Source: Phycisphaerales bacterium (GTDB taxonomy: Bacteria > Planctomycetota > Phycisphaerae > Phycisphaerales > UBA1924). From it: 64,000 nt of DNA. The stretch lies in NCBI GenBank assembly GCA_016709445.1, contig JADJMV010000010.1, positions 155,296 to 219,295 on the forward strand. The letters run 5' to 3'. Below are positions 1 through 9,048 of the stretch, piece by piece. Position 1 is the first letter of the stretch. Each line of letters starts with the position of its first letter. A program made the translations under genes and the position numbers. Under the pieces are notes generated by a model. That model did no database searches. It had not been told where the DNA came from and saw only the letters and a program-made list of their open reading frames with translations.

Positions 1-442
1 CGCAGGCGGACGGATCTCCATCGGTGTCTTTGAGAACGGGCAGTTCATGGGGGGCGACTATCGGAATCTCGGCTTCAGCTTCGAACACATCCGTGTCGAG
101 GGGGCGTGGATGGGCGAGGAGCTGTCGCTTCGGGTGACCAACCGGGACACACTCGCATCCGGCTCGGTCGGCATCACGGTCGCGTCCAGCATTGCCGGCG
201 GCGATGCAGGACTCGCGGTGGCGCGTGACAGGCCGGACATCTACGAGTTCGGCGCGACCTTCGACAACTTCTGGATCTGTCCCGCCGATGTCGACACCGA
301 CGGAGTCCTCGACACACGCGATTTCCTGGCGTTTCTGAACGCGTGGGTGCAGCAGCGCCCACTGGCCGACTGGGATGGCAGCGGCGGGATCAACACCCAG
401 GACTTCCTCGCCTTCCTGAACCAATGGGCGGTGGGGTGCTGA
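1..442 (+). CDS. C-terminal part of a secreted GC-type dockerin protein (5' end outside window)
   Basis: The open frame enters from the left edge, so only about the last 146 residues are visible. The first part is beta-rich and could be the end of a lectin-like sandwich, but I cannot name it. The last 50 residues form a dockerin-like pair of calcium loops (DVDTDGVLDTRDF and DWDGSGGINTQDF), each followed by LAFLN-W, and the chain ends VGC. This is the GC-type dockerin anchor seen in Phycisphaerae exported proteins; three more occur at 18.3, 35.1 and 38.8 kb. The anchor is thought to act in export or surface attachment rather than in cellulosomes. The dockerin call is firm, the rest unknown. 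Confidence 0.85.
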   Translation, partial: AGGRISIGVFENGQFMGGDYRNLGFSFEHIRVEGAWMGEELSLRVTNRDTLASGSVGITVASSIAGGDAGLAVARDRPDIYEFGATFDNFWICPADVDTDGVLDTRDFLAFLNAWVQQRPLADWDGSGGINTQDFLAFLNQWAVGC

Positions 443-497
443 GGGTATTTTGAGCTCCGAGGCCGTCCCGCCAAGTCGAGGTTACCATCTGCTTCGG

Positions 498-525
498 CCG
501 CCCGGGCGGTGTCGCGCCCGGGCGG
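498..525. terminator. GC hairpin downstream of the dockerin gene
   Basis: Arms CCGCCCGGGC (498-507) and GCCCGGGCGG (516-525) pair perfectly around an 8-nt loop between the dockerin gene and the next lipoprotein gene. There is no T-run, so intrinsic termination is only a possibility. Confidence 0.3.
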
Positions 526-552
526 TGGTGCGCGAAGGAAAGGAGCTTGTGC

Positions 553-1316
553 ATGATCCGCGTGGCGATCTTCGTCGGATTGGTGGCGGTGCTGGCGGGG
601 TGTTCGACGCCGTACCCCAGCTACCGGGTCTCTTCGGTGGTCCAGGACGCGTCGCTGATCGGCACTTGGCGGCTGATGGAGGAAGGCGAGGAGGGCGGGC
701 ACGCCGGCGCGGGGGAAGAGGGTGAGCGGGAACACGCCCGGGGTGAGGAGGCGGAGGGTGAAGAGGAGGAGATGGAGGGCAAGGGCACGTTCGTGCAGTT
801 CGAGGGAAGGCCGGTGGCGGTGCACGACGGCCGCCTCGATCGTTCGCGTCCGGCGGCGGGCGCGTTTGGCGGCGAGGGTGATCGTGTGGTGCAGTACACG
901 GTGCGGTATACCGAGGACGGGGAGGAGCGGGTGTTCGCGGGGTACCTGCTGAAGGCGGGCGGCGTCGAGATGCTCGCGCTGCAGTACGACGGCGAGGAAC
1001 TGGCCGAGATGGGGACGCTCCTGCTGCCGGTGCATCAGTACTTCAAGATCGAGCACGAGGCGGACGAGATCGAGCTCTGGGCCGCGGAGCGGGGCGTGGA
1101 GTGGTTGCCGCAGTTTGAGCCGGCCGACGGGCCGGAAGACCCGGCGGCGCCGATTGCCGTGCGCGAGGCGGGCCGGGTGTGCTGCGCATCTCGGGATCGA
1201 TCGACCGTGTGCTCGCGTACTACGCGGCCCACGCTGGGGATCCGGGGTTCTGGAGCGACTCGCGGATGGTCCTCAAGCATGTGGAGGACAAGGGCGAGGA
1301 GGACGAGAAGGACTGA
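553..1316 (+). CDS. lipoprotein of unknown function, frame broken near 1175
   Basis: The ATG at 553 follows AAAGGAGC. Residues 1-18 form a lipoprotein signal ending in LAGC, so the protein should be lipid-anchored. After it come a Glu/Gly/His-rich stretch (about residues 38-75) and a beta-rich domain. The frame from 553 turns nonsensical after about 1175, and the -1 frame from 1179 continues sensibly to a TGA at 1314-1316 (VLRISGSIDRVLAYY, acidic end EEDEKD). A base therefore appears to be missing near 1171-1182. The 3' end overlaps the convergent cupin gene by 44 bases. I do not recognise the family. Confidence 0.7.
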
Positions 1317-1686
1317 TCCGGCTCGTGCAAGCGCGGGCCGTATCGACACCGGTGGTCTGGCTCACCGGGCTGAAGAGGTCCAGGATGAGACACTCCTCGA
1401 TGGCGCGGCAGCCGTGAGGGACGTTTGGGGGGAGGACGAGCGTCTGACCTCCACGCACCTCGATGGTGCGGGTGAGGCTGCCCTCGACGAGGTCGAACTC
1501 GGCCCGGCCGCGGAGCATGACGACGAACTGCTCGTTGGCGTGGCTGTGGACGGCGACGGTGAAGCCCGGGGCGAGGAGCACCTGGGAGATCATCATGTGT
1601 TCGCCGATGATGCGCCGGCGTGTGAGCAGCGGCATGGGGTGGTCGGTGGGGAGTTGGTCGAGGGTGAGGAGCCTGGCGGTGGTCAT
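1273..1686 (-). CDS. cupin-domain protein
   Basis: A 137-residue single-cupin protein. The fold is indicated by a first motif around VHSHANEQFVVMLRGRAEF (His-x-His plus downstream Glu) and a second around PPNVPHGCRAIEE (Pro and His of motif 2), the usual metal-binding set of small cupins. The start is the ATG at 1686; the open frame upstream of it is proline/arginine-rich noise on the strand opposite ppk2. The last about 18 residues (SRPPRPCPPHA) run across the end of the convergent lipoprotein gene and may be unstructured. Many cupins of this size sense or bind small ligands; the substrate cannot be deduced. Confidence 0.8.
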   Translation of the reverse strand: MTTARLLTLDQLPTDHPMPLLTRRRIIGEHMMISQVLLAPGFTVAVHSHANEQFVVMLRGRAEFDLVEGSLTRTIEVRGGQTLVLPPNVPHGCRAIEECLILDLFSPVSQTTGVDTARACTSRISPSRPPRPCPPHA

Positions 1687-1830
1687 GTGTGGGCCTCCGG
1701 AGGGGGAGGATATCAGCGGCGGGGGTCGATTCTGCTCTCGGGCCGGGCTCTCGGGTTGGGGCTCTCGGGTTGGGGGCTTCGGGTCGGGCTGTGGGGGCGA
1801 TGGCGCGGGCGGTGCGGCTAGGCTCTTGGC

Positions 1831-2654
1831 ATGAATGCCCGCAAGGAACTGCTCGTCGAGCCCGGGTCCCGTGTGGAACTCTCGAAGATCGATCCCTCGC
1901 ACACCCCGGGTCTGTCGGGGAAGAAGGCCGAGGAGCGTGCGGCGGCGGAGGGTCTGCTCGCGGCCGATGTGGCGACGATGCAGGACCTGCAGTACCTGCT
2001 TTGGGCCGAGGGGACGCGGTCGTTGCTGGTCGTTCTGCAGGGGATGGACACGGCGGGGAAGGACGGGTTGATCCGCCACGTGTTTGGGCCCCTGAACCCG
2101 CAGGGGGTCGGGGTGGTGAACTTCAAGCAGCCGACGCCGGAGGAGTTGTCGCACGACTACCTGTGGAGGGTGCATCGGGCGACGCCGGCGCGGGGACGGA
2201 TCGTGGTCTTCAACCGGTCGCACTACGAGGACGTGCTGGTGGTGCGGGTGCACGGGCTTGTGCCCAAGGCGGTCTGGGAGAAGCGGTACGACGAGATCAA
2301 CGCGTTTGAGCGGCTGCTGACCGACAGCGGGACCAGGGTGCTCAAGTTCTTCCTGCACATCTCGAAGGAGGAGCAGAAGGAGCGTCTCGAGGCGAGGCTC
2401 GATCACCCGGCGAAACGGTGGAAGTTCTCCGAGGGGACCTGGTGGAGCGGGCGCGGTGGGGGGAGTATCGGGAGGCGTACGAGGATGTCCTGACGAGGTG
2501 CTCGACGGAATTCGCGCCGTGGTTCGTGATCCCCGCGGACAGGAAGTGGTATCGGAATTGGGCGGTGGCCTCGATCGTGCGGGGCGTGCTCGAGGAGATG
2601 GACCCGAAGCCTCCCAAGGCGAGCTTCGATCCGGAGTCCATCCGGATTGATTGA
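1831..2654 (+). CDS. ppk2: polyphosphate kinase 2 family protein, frame broken in a G-run at 2433-2436
   Basis: PPK2 enzymes transfer phosphate between polyphosphate and nucleotides. Visible motifs are the Walker A-like GMDTAGKDG (about residues 70-78), the VFNRSHYEDVL segment and the lid/Walker B region FFLHISKEEQKERL. The frame from ATG 1831 ends falsely after WKFSEG; the -1 frame continues DLVERARWGEYREAYEDVL and the family-typical PADRKWYRNWAVA to the stop at 2654. One G added to the run at 2433-2436 restores a full-length protein of about 274 residues. The next gene, an HD-GYP protein, starts about 100 bases downstream on the same strand. Family call is strong; nucleotide specificity is unknown. 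Confidence 0.9.
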
Positions 2655-2751
2655 GGCGGGGGGGCGGTCCGATATCGCGAACCGCGTGGGGGCGCCCGGT
2701 GATACTGGCGTCGAGGGCGGGGCGGCTGGTAGGCTTTGGCGGGAGGTCAGC

Positions 2752-3420
2752 GTGGATCCGGCGAGGGTCGAACAGCTCGTGCACGCGATCGAGGGCAAGG
2801 ACATGTCCACGGCGGCCCACACCTGGCGCGTCGTGCTGTATACGCGGGCGATGGCGGAAGAGGCCGGGCTGGACCTGGACCGGATCCGCCACCTGACCCA
2901 CGCGGCTGCGCTGCACGACGTGGGCAAGCTCGACATCCCGCGGGAGATTCTGGCCAAGCCGGGGAGGCTGACGGCGGAGGAGTTCGAGGTCATCAAGCAG
3001 CATCCGGTGACGGGCTATGCCCGCCTGGTGACGCTGGACGTCGATGACCCGCTGGTGCTGGACCTGGTGCGGTTTCACCACGAGCGGTGGGATGGGTTGG
3101 GCTATCCGTACGGGTATGCGCTGGAGCAGATCCCGGTGGCGGCGCGGTACTTCGCGGTGATCGATACGTTCGACGCCCTGACCAGCGTGCGTCCCTACCG
3201 GCACAAGGTGGGGGACGAGGCGGCCCACGACGCGATCATCGAACTCAAGAAGGGTGCGGGCACTCGGTACGCGCCCGACGCGGTGGAGATGTTCAGCGGG
3301 CTCTTCGAGACCGGCCGCCTCGACTGGATTCTCCACTACTTCAACGATGAGTGCCCCGTGCCGAGATATGGGGATGTCGATCAATTGAACCGGGCGTATG
3401 CGGCCCGGCGCAGGGAGTGA
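2752..3420 (+). CDS. HD-GYP domain phosphodiesterase-like protein
   Basis: A 222-residue protein consisting almost only of an HD-GYP domain, a family that hydrolyses cyclic di-GMP. It carries the HD pair (H55 D56 in LHDVGKLD), HPVTG, and HHExxDGxGYP (residues 109-119). No receiver or other input domain is present, so it is a stand-alone cytoplasmic domain. The GTG at 2752 is chosen because GGGAGG lies five bases upstream; the frame is open earlier, but that part overlaps the ppk2 end and is low-complexity. Activity on c-di-GMP is inferred from the motifs. Confidence 0.88.
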   Translation: MDPARVEQLVHAIEGKDMSTAAHTWRVVLYTRAMAEEAGLDLDRIRHLTHAAALHDVGKLDIPREILAKPGRLTAEEFEVIKQHPVTGYARLVTLDVDDPLVLDLVRFHHERWDGLGYPYGYALEQIPVAARYFAVIDTFDALTSVRPYRHKVGDEAAHDAIIELKKGAGTRYAPDAVEMFSGLFETGRLDWILHYFNDECPVPRYGDVDQLNRAYAARRRE

Positions 3421-3476
3421 TCGCGGGCTCGGCCGCGTGCGAGTGAAGGTGGCGCGAGCCGTGACGAGGAGGGGGG

Positions 3477-3905
3477 TTAGAGCCCGGCGATCGTGCGGAG
3501 CGCCTTGTCGAGCGGTGGGGGGACGGGCATGACGCTGAGCCTGCTCTGCCGCACCAAGGCGAAATCGGCGAAGCGTTTGTCGGCTTTGATGGCGGCGAGC
3601 GTCGCGGCCTGAGTCCCGGCCGGGCGCGCAGGGGCGATGTCGATGAGCACGAACTTGGGATGCCCCTCGGCGGTCAGGCCCGGGCGCTCCGGGTCGGGGT
3701 AGGCCCCGCGCAGGACTCGGGCGAGACCGACGATGCGCTTCTGATCCCCCGTGTGGTAGAGCAGGATCTCGTCGCCCTTGCTGATCTCGCGCATGTGCTT
3801 CTGGGCGGCGGCGTTGGTGACGCCTGTCCAGGCCGATCGCTTGTCGTTGACCAGATCTTCCCAGGCGTAGTCGCTGGGTTCGGTCTTGAGGAGGAATGTG
3901 GGCAT
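3477..3905 (-). CDS. EVE domain protein
   Basis: A 142-residue protein matching the EVE/PUA-like family (thymocyte nuclear protein 1 type). It opens MPTFLLKTEPSDYAWEDL, followed by WTGVTNAAAQKHMREISKGD and LLYHTGDQKRIVGLA, the core motifs that build the modified-base pocket. EVE domains bind modified nucleotides in RNA or DNA. ATG 3905 is used because family members begin with exactly this strand. No partner gene, such as a restriction component, is adjacent. Confidence 0.9.
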   Translation of the reverse strand: MPTFLLKTEPSDYAWEDLVNDKRSAWTGVTNAAAQKHMREISKGDEILLYHTGDQKRIVGLARVLRGAYPDPERPGLTAEGHPKFVLIDIAPARPAGTQAATLAAIKADKRFADFALVRQSRLSVMPVPPPLDKALRTIAGL

Positions 3906-3950
3906 CGGGCTAGGGTATCGCCGGGCCGCGGGCGGGGGCGTCGGCGCGCC

Positions 3951-3983
3951 CAACGAAAGATCCCCGCGTCGGACGCGGGGATC
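3951..3983 (-). terminator. intrinsic terminator of the Cys-rich protein gene
   Basis: Stem GATCCCCGCG (3959-3968) pairs with CGCGGGGATC (3974-3983). Read on the minus strand it is followed by TTTCGTTG and lies just after the stop of the gene at 4010-4506. Confidence 0.65.
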
Positions 3984-4009
3984 GGTGAGGGCAAAGCTCT
4001 TTCGGTTGC

Positions 4010-4506
4010 TCAGCCGGCGCTGGTGTCGCTGTCGGCCTGGGTGTCGGTCTGGGCGGGCTTCTCACCCTCGGCGACCGCGCCCGACTGGGGCGCGTCGTGC
4101 GGGCAGGCCTGCTGGCAATCCCCGCCACCCATCGGGCAGCCGGACTTGGCCGCGGCCTCGCTGGACTGGCAGGTCTTGGCGGACATGCCCGACATGGGAC
4201 AAACGCCGGTCTGCTCGCAGGCGGCCTTGAGCTCGGGCGAGCACGCGTCACCCTCGCAGGCCGGGGCCGCGTTCTCGGACGCGGTGAGGACGGCGGCGCC
4301 CTCGGTCAAGCTGCGGCCGGTGATTGGGCAGACGCCTGCGGGGGTGTTGCCCGTGGTGTGGCTGGCGGCAACAGCCTTCGCGCTCCGGTCGCAGGAGCCC
4401 AGGGGCAGCCCTTGGTGGCGAGGTTGTACCCACCCATGCCGACGGCGGCGAGGGCCGCGACGATGAGAACGGGCTTGAAGACGCAGAGGGGGGATCCGAA
4501 GGCCAT
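4010..4506 (-). CDS. exported Cys-rich CP-x-[ST]-G repeat protein, frame broken near 4402
   Basis: The N-terminus (MAFGSPLCVFKPVLIVAALAAVG) gives one membrane segment. After KGCP the frame fails, and the neighbouring frame continues GSCDRSAKAVAASHTTG to a stop at 4010. One extra C in the run at 4402-4405 would join them, giving about 165 residues. The C-terminal half holds repeated cysteine motifs GVCPITG, GVCPMSG and SGCPMGG plus further Cys pairs, suggesting metal or heme binding or disulfides outside the cytoplasm. The CP[IVM][ST]G signature also occurs four times in the protein at 16575-17390. Not a family I can name. Confidence 0.72.
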
Positions 4507-4688
4507 GCCAAGTCTCCTGGGTGGGGTTGGGGCTCGATGCCTGGCAGATTGTACCGCCTTGGGGGGCGGGGTGTTCCCCTCCTTCGGTGTTCCCGGACGG
4601 CGGGTTCAGGACGGTGGGGGATAGGACGATACAGCCCATGTTCCTCCGCCTCGCTGTGGGGGGGAGGGGCCTTGGGCGCGGAGGTCGG

Positions 4689-7385
4689 ATGGCGAGTCGT
4701 GAGGGCGAGGCAACCGACGGGACTCGGGAGGGCACCCCCGAGAAGGCGTCGTCGAGGCGGGGCAGGGCCTCGAACGACACGGTGCTGCGCGCGCTGGAAG
4801 AGGTCGAGCGGACGCTCGAGCGTCTCAAGCAGGCTCGGGCCGAACGGGCTGACGCCGAGAGCCGGTACCGGCTCGAGATCGCCGCGAGGGACGAGCGGGT
4901 CGCCGAGATGGAGGGGCGATTCGGGGAGTTGGAGCGAGAGCGGGACGCGGCCGTCTCGCGTGCCGGCCAGATCGAGAGCGACCACGCCGCTGCGGTGGCC
5001 CGGCTCGCCGAGTTGGAAGTCGCTCTCGAGGAGGCCACCGAGCGGTCGGAGGTGTTGGAACGCCGGCTGGGTGAACTCGAGGCGGATCTGGATACCGAGC
5101 GGCTCAAACGCGAGGTATTCGAGGGCAAGCTGGCCGAGTCGCAGACGGCGAGGGCGCAGGCCGAAGCGGCGGCCGCGAGGATCGCCGGACTCGAGGGGGA
5201 ACTGCACGCGCGGGAGTCCGAACTGTCGGCAGCTCGGGCGGAGGTCGAGTCTGCGAGGACGCAGGCCGCGGAGACGACAGCCCGGATCGCGGCGCTCGAG
5301 TCGGAGTTGGCTTCGCGGGAGGCGAGGACGGCGGAACTCTCGGGCGCTCTGGAGTCGTCGGAGTCGGCGCGGCTGGAGGCCGAATTGCTCGCCGGGCGCG
5401 TGGGCGGGCTGGAGTCGGATCTGCAGGCGCGGGAGTCGGAGCTCGATGGCTTGCGTCGGGAGGCGGAGGACGCCGCGAATGCGTCGGCGCACCGGCTCAC
5501 CGAGGCCGAATCGCGGTTGGCGGCTACGGAGTCGGCACTGGCCGAGGCCCGGGCGGAGGCCGAGCGGCTCGTCGGGCTGCACGCGGAAGCTGTCGCGACA
5601 CTCGAATCGACGCTCGCGGCCCGCGAGGGCGCGCTGCGGGAGCTCGAGGCGAGGGTGTCGGAGGCGGATCGTCTGGCGGCGGAGCGCCAGTCGGAATTGG
5701 AAGAGTCGGCGGCGAACCAGTCGGTCTACGAGGGTGAGCTCGACGCGCAGCGGAGTGAGCTGGCGGCTCTGCGGCAGGAGTTGGACGCGACGCGGGCGGA
5801 GGCCCGGTCGAACGCGGACCGGCTCGCCGACATGAGCGGCGAGGCCGATGCGCGCGTGTCGGAACTCCGCGGGCAGTTGGAGGAGGCGTCGGCGCGAGAG
5901 GACTCGCTGCGTCGGGATTGCGAGGCGGCGCTGGAGGCCGCGGCGGAGGCCGAGGCGGCCGGTGCCAAGGCGGCGTCGGAGTTCGCAGCCCGGATCTCGG
6001 ATCTGGAGGCGGAACTCTCGTCCGCCCGCGAGGAAGCCTCGGTGATCGCGGCGCGGGCCGAGTCGGGCTCGGCCGAGGCCTCGGAAGCCGCGGCCCGCAC
6101 CGAGGCGCTGGAGTCGGCGCTCGAGGCGGCAAGGGCGGAACTGGCGGCGGCTCAGGAGCAGATGGCGGGCTCGGCGGCGGCGCAGGCGTCGGAACTCGAG
6201 GGTCTGCGGGCGCGCCTCGCGGACTCGGAGCATGAGACGGACGAGTTGGCGACCAAGCTCGACCTCGCGGCGGACCGGTTGGTGACGCTCCAGCAGGCGC
6301 TGGATGAACGCGACCGATCGCTGGAGGCGATGGGCAACGGCGACGAGGCGGTGTCGCAGCTGCTCTCGGAGTTGTCGCTGGTGCGGGCGGAGGCCGAGGA
6401 GCTGCGCGAGGAGCGCGACGCGCTGGTGGCGAGGGCGTCCGAGGCGGGGAGCCGGCGTCCGGAGCGGGCCGGTCGCGACGAGGCCTTCATCGCGGTGCGC
6501 CGGCAGCGCCTGGCGCGTGCCCGGCGCCTTATTCGGGAGCGGATCCGCTCGGTGGACTCCCAGCGGGCCACGCTGGAGAAGCGGCTGGCGCAGTGCGACG
6601 AGGTGCTGGCCCGCAGGCGAGAACTCGTGGAGGCGAGGCAGATTGTCGAGCGGACGCACCAGAAGGTGGTCTCCGGCCGGGCGAGGAGTGCCGCGGCGGC
6701 GATGGTCTTCTTTGGCACCGCGCTTCTGGCGGTGCTCGGTGTGGTGTCCTGGGCCATCGTGAGCCAGCTCTACCCGGCGACCTACGCGGCTCAGGCGGTC
6801 GTGACGGCCGATTTCCACGGCCTGACCCCTGCGGCCGGCGAGACGGAGACCTGGCAATCGTTCCACCAGCAGATGCTGCTGGATCCGCAGCTGATCTCAA
6901 GGGTCGCGGAGCGGATGGCCCAGCGGGGGTTCGAGGACCTCTCGGCGGCGGGGGACCTCAAGGCCAAGCTGGACCGGGACCTTTCGTGGGCGTGTCCCGA
7001 GGCGGGGAAGCTCACGCTCGAGCTGCGTGGCGTCGGCGCCGAGCGGACGGCCCGGGAGTTGGATACGTACGCGACGACCCTTGCGGCCGAGTCGAATGCG
7101 CTGCGGCAGCGTCGATCGGATACGGCGACGACGATCGTCTTGGAGCCGGCCAAGGTGGGCAAGACGCCGATCCTGGACCACCGTCCGAAGCAGGCGGCGA
7201 TCGGCCTGGCCGGTGGCGCGGCGTTCTCGATGCTGCTGTGGTTCGGGATCTGGGCCCGGATGGTCCGGACCAAGCGGGCATTCGAGAGTGCCTCGCAGAT
7301 CGATCACCTGCTGGAAGAGGGGCGCTGGGTGGATCCGATCCAGCAGATCATCGACGCCCACGAGGGCGGTTCGCGGCCGGCCTGA
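4689..7385 (+). CDS. giant coiled-coil protein with C-terminal Wzz-like membrane domain
   Basis: An 898-residue protein. Residues about 30-640 are an almost uninterrupted heptad-like coiled coil rich in Glu, Ala, Arg and Leu. A transmembrane segment follows (AAAMVFFGTALLAVLGVVSW, about 675-695), then a roughly 150-residue domain starting YPATYAAQAVVTAD. A second segment (AIGLAGGAAFSMLLWFGIW) precedes a short cytoplasmic tail. The two-TM layout with an intervening exported region resembles Wzz/chain-length-determinant proteins, but the long cytoplasmic coiled coil is atypical and could act as a scaffold. ATG 4689 has GGAGG just upstream; an in-frame ATG at 4638 is possible. Its TGA directly abuts the convergent anti-sigma stop. 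Confidence 0.75.
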   Translation: MASREGEATDGTREGTPEKASSRRGRASNDTVLRALEEVERTLERLKQARAERADAESRYRLEIAARDERVAEMEGRFGELERERDAAVSRAGQIESDHAAAVARLAELEVALEEATERSEVLERRLGELEADLDTERLKREVFEGKLAESQTARAQAEAAAARIAGLEGELHARESELSAARAEVESARTQAAETTARIAALESELASREARTAELSGALESSESARLEAELLAGRVGGLESDLQARESELDGLRREAEDAANASAHRLTEAESRLAATESALAEARAEAERLVGLHAEAVATLESTLAAREGALRELEARVSEADRLAAERQSELEESAANQSVYEGELDAQRSELAALRQELDATRAEARSNADRLADMSGEADARVSELRGQLEEASAREDSLRRDCEAALEAAAEAEAAGAKAASEFAARISDLEAELSSAREEASVIAARAESGSAEASEAAARTEALESALEAARAELAAAQEQMAGSAAAQASELEGLRARLADSEHETDELATKLDLAADRLVTLQQALDERDRSLEAMGNGDEAVSQLLSELSLVRAEAEELREERDALVARASEAGSRRPERAGRDEAFIAVRRQRLARARRLIRERIRSVDSQRATLEKRLAQCDEVLARRRELVEARQIVERTHQKVVSGRARSAAAAMVFFGTALLAVLGVVSWAIVSQLYPATYAAQAVVTADFHGLTPAAGETETWQSFHQQMLLDPQLISRVAERMAQRGFEDLSAAGDLKAKLDRDLSWACPEAGKLTLELRGVGAERTARELDTYATTLAAESNALRQRRSDTATTIVLEPAKVGKTPILDHRPKQAAIGLAGGAAFSMLLWFGIWARMVRTKRAFESASQIDHLLEEGRWVDPIQQIIDAHEGGSRPA

Positions 7386-8210
7386 TCAGGCCTCGGGGCG
7401 GGTATCGGCGGCGAGCAGGACCTCGCTCTTGCCGTTGTCGCCGTCGCCGACGATGGCGAGATTCTCGCCGGAGATGCCCACGGTCACGGGGACTTCCTCG
7501 TTGAGCAGGCCGCTGCGGAAGGTGAACTCCGCGATCACGCTGAGCTGGTTGCCCTGGTCGTCGAGGACGACGAGGCGGTAGCGGTCGTCCTTGGCGGCGG
7601 GGAGATTGATGCCGAAGAGCTTGGCGGTGCGCCAGTCGGGGTTGTACCAGACGGCGGCCTGGGCCCGGGCCTGCTGCGAGGCGTCGTGGGAGGCGAGCGT
7701 GATGCGCTGGGTGGAGCTGTCCACGAGGGCGTCGACAAGGTAATTGGGGCCGAACTTGGCTTTGATCTCCTCGAGGAGGACGTCCTGCCGCTGGTCGAAA
7801 TTACGGAGCGTGCGCTGGAGCTGGACGGTGGTCACACCCAGGACGATGGCGGCGGCGGCGCAGGCGAGGGCGAGGGCGCGCCAGGCGGCGGCGACCTTTC
7901 GCTTGTGCGCCATCGCGGGGAGGCGGGCGATCGTGTCGGGGTGGCGGAGGGCGAGCGCGGCCTCCGCGACGCTGCGTTCGGCGGCCGCGGCGCGGATCGC
8001 GTCGAGCACGCGGGCGCGGAGCGAGGCCGGCGGGGCGACCTCTGGGAGCAGGCTCTCCATCTTGGCGAAGCGGGTCTGCTCAAGCCGGATCTGGGCCTGG
8101 ATGTGCGGGGGCGCGGCGGCGAAGGCGCGATCGAAGGCCTCTCGCTCGTCCTCGTCGAGGAGAGAGAACGCGTCAAGAAGGGCGTTCTCGAGCAACTCGC
8201 AGTGATTCAT
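7386..8210 (-). CDS. anti-sigma factor (membrane-anchored, RskA-like)
   Basis: A 274-residue protein. The N-terminus is an anti-sigma zinc-finger-like helical region (MNHCELLENALLDAFSLLDEDE). One transmembrane segment follows at about residues 110-130 (ALALACAAAAIVLGVTTV), and then an exported beta-rich domain (WYNPDWRTAKLFGINLPA, YRLVVLDDQGNQLSV) typical of RskA-type anti-sigma factors. The upstream sigma gene overlaps it by the ATGA tetranucleotide, so translation is coupled. It presumably holds that sigma factor at the membrane until an envelope signal releases it. The pairing is seen directly; the signal is unknown. Confidence 0.88.
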   Translation of the reverse strand: MNHCELLENALLDAFSLLDEDEREAFDRAFAAAPPHIQAQIRLEQTRFAKMESLLPEVAPPASLRARVLDAIRAAAAERSVAEAALALRHPDTIARLPAMAHKRKVAAAWRALALACAAAAIVLGVTTVQLQRTLRNFDQRQDVLLEEIKAKFGPNYLVDALVDSSTQRITLASHDASQQARAQAAVWYNPDWRTAKLFGINLPAAKDDRYRLVVLDDQGNQLSVIAEFTFRSGLLNEEVPVTVGISGENLAIVGDGDNGKSEVLLAADTRPEA

Positions 8211-8785
8211 GTGGACAACTCCTCGCCGGGCCGCTCCCGGAGCCGTACGAGCGCTCTGCTGAGCGCGGACTTGACGGTTCCCAGGGGCGTGTTCAACTCT
8301 TCACTGATCTGCCGGAGCGTCTGGCCACCAAGGTACGCCCTGGTGACGACGCTCTTCTGTAGTTCGGGCAGCTCTCCGATGCGTTCCATCACCGTCGCGA
8401 AACGCTCGTCTCGTTCGAGCTCGGAGCCGATGGGCTCGGTCTCGCGGTGCTCGTCGCGGACCGCGGACTCTTCCATGGCTCCGGCGGTGATGCGGGCCCG
8501 GGTTCTGCGGAGGCGGTCGACGAGGTGCCGACGGGCGATGAGCATGACCCAGGTCACCAGCGCGGCCCGCTTGGGGTCGAACCGGTCGGCGGTTTTCCAG
8601 AGTCGAACGAAGACCTCCTGGACGGCGTCTTCGGCATCGGCTCTGGTGGGCATGGCTTGGTAGGCCATGCGATAAACGAGCGACCCAAAGCGGTCATAAA
8701 GCTCCGCAATTGCTCGTTCGTCATCGGACCCGACCCTGTTCATCAGGTCGAGATCGACGGCGTCCTGCTGTTGCCTGGGGCCCAT
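8207..8785 (-). CDS. ECF RNA polymerase sigma factor
   Basis: A 192-residue sigma-70 family protein. It shows region 2 (IAELYDRFGSLVYRMAYQ, DAEDAVQEVFVRLWK) and region 4 with a helix-turn-helix (ELPELQKSVVTRAYLGG, TLRQISEELNTPLGTVKS). The size and absence of regions 1 and 3 mark it as ECF. ATG 8785 is used; GGAGA lies about ten bases upstream. It is the first gene of a two-gene operon with its anti-sigma factor, linked by an ATGA overlap. Target promoters cannot be predicted from this window. Confidence 0.93.
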   Translation of the reverse strand: MGPRQQQDAVDLDLMNRVGSDDERAIAELYDRFGSLVYRMAYQAMPTRADAEDAVQEVFVRLWKTADRFDPKRAALVTWVMLIARRHLVDRLRRTRARITAGAMEESAVRDEHRETEPIGSELERDERFATVMERIGELPELQKSVVTRAYLGGQTLRQISEELNTPLGTVKSALSRALVRLRERPGEELST

Positions 8786-9048
8786 GTCGCACCGGTCTCC
8801 GGACGGGATTTGCCGTCCCTGTCGCACGTCCCAAGATACGCTGGGAGCGGGAACTTGGATCCCATGGCGGCCATGGGAAGTCAAAGGTGGCCAGTACAAG
8901 CCAATCGAGATTTGTACGGATTTTGCAAGGATGTTGCGATCTATCTCGTGACTTGCGCGAATTTGCCGTTGCGTCGGGGGTCAAAGATCGGATAGGCTGG
9001 GTTGTCGGACCGATGCGAGGAGAAGCACCGGGGAAATTGGGCAAGAGC

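Noticed and set aside
4248..6866. Very long open frames on the minus strand opposite the coiled-coil gene (and similar long frames opposite the beta-helix and dnaG genes)
   Set aside because: They arise from GC-rich codon bias; composition is Arg/Pro/Gly-rich with no domains, and the opposing genes are clearly real.
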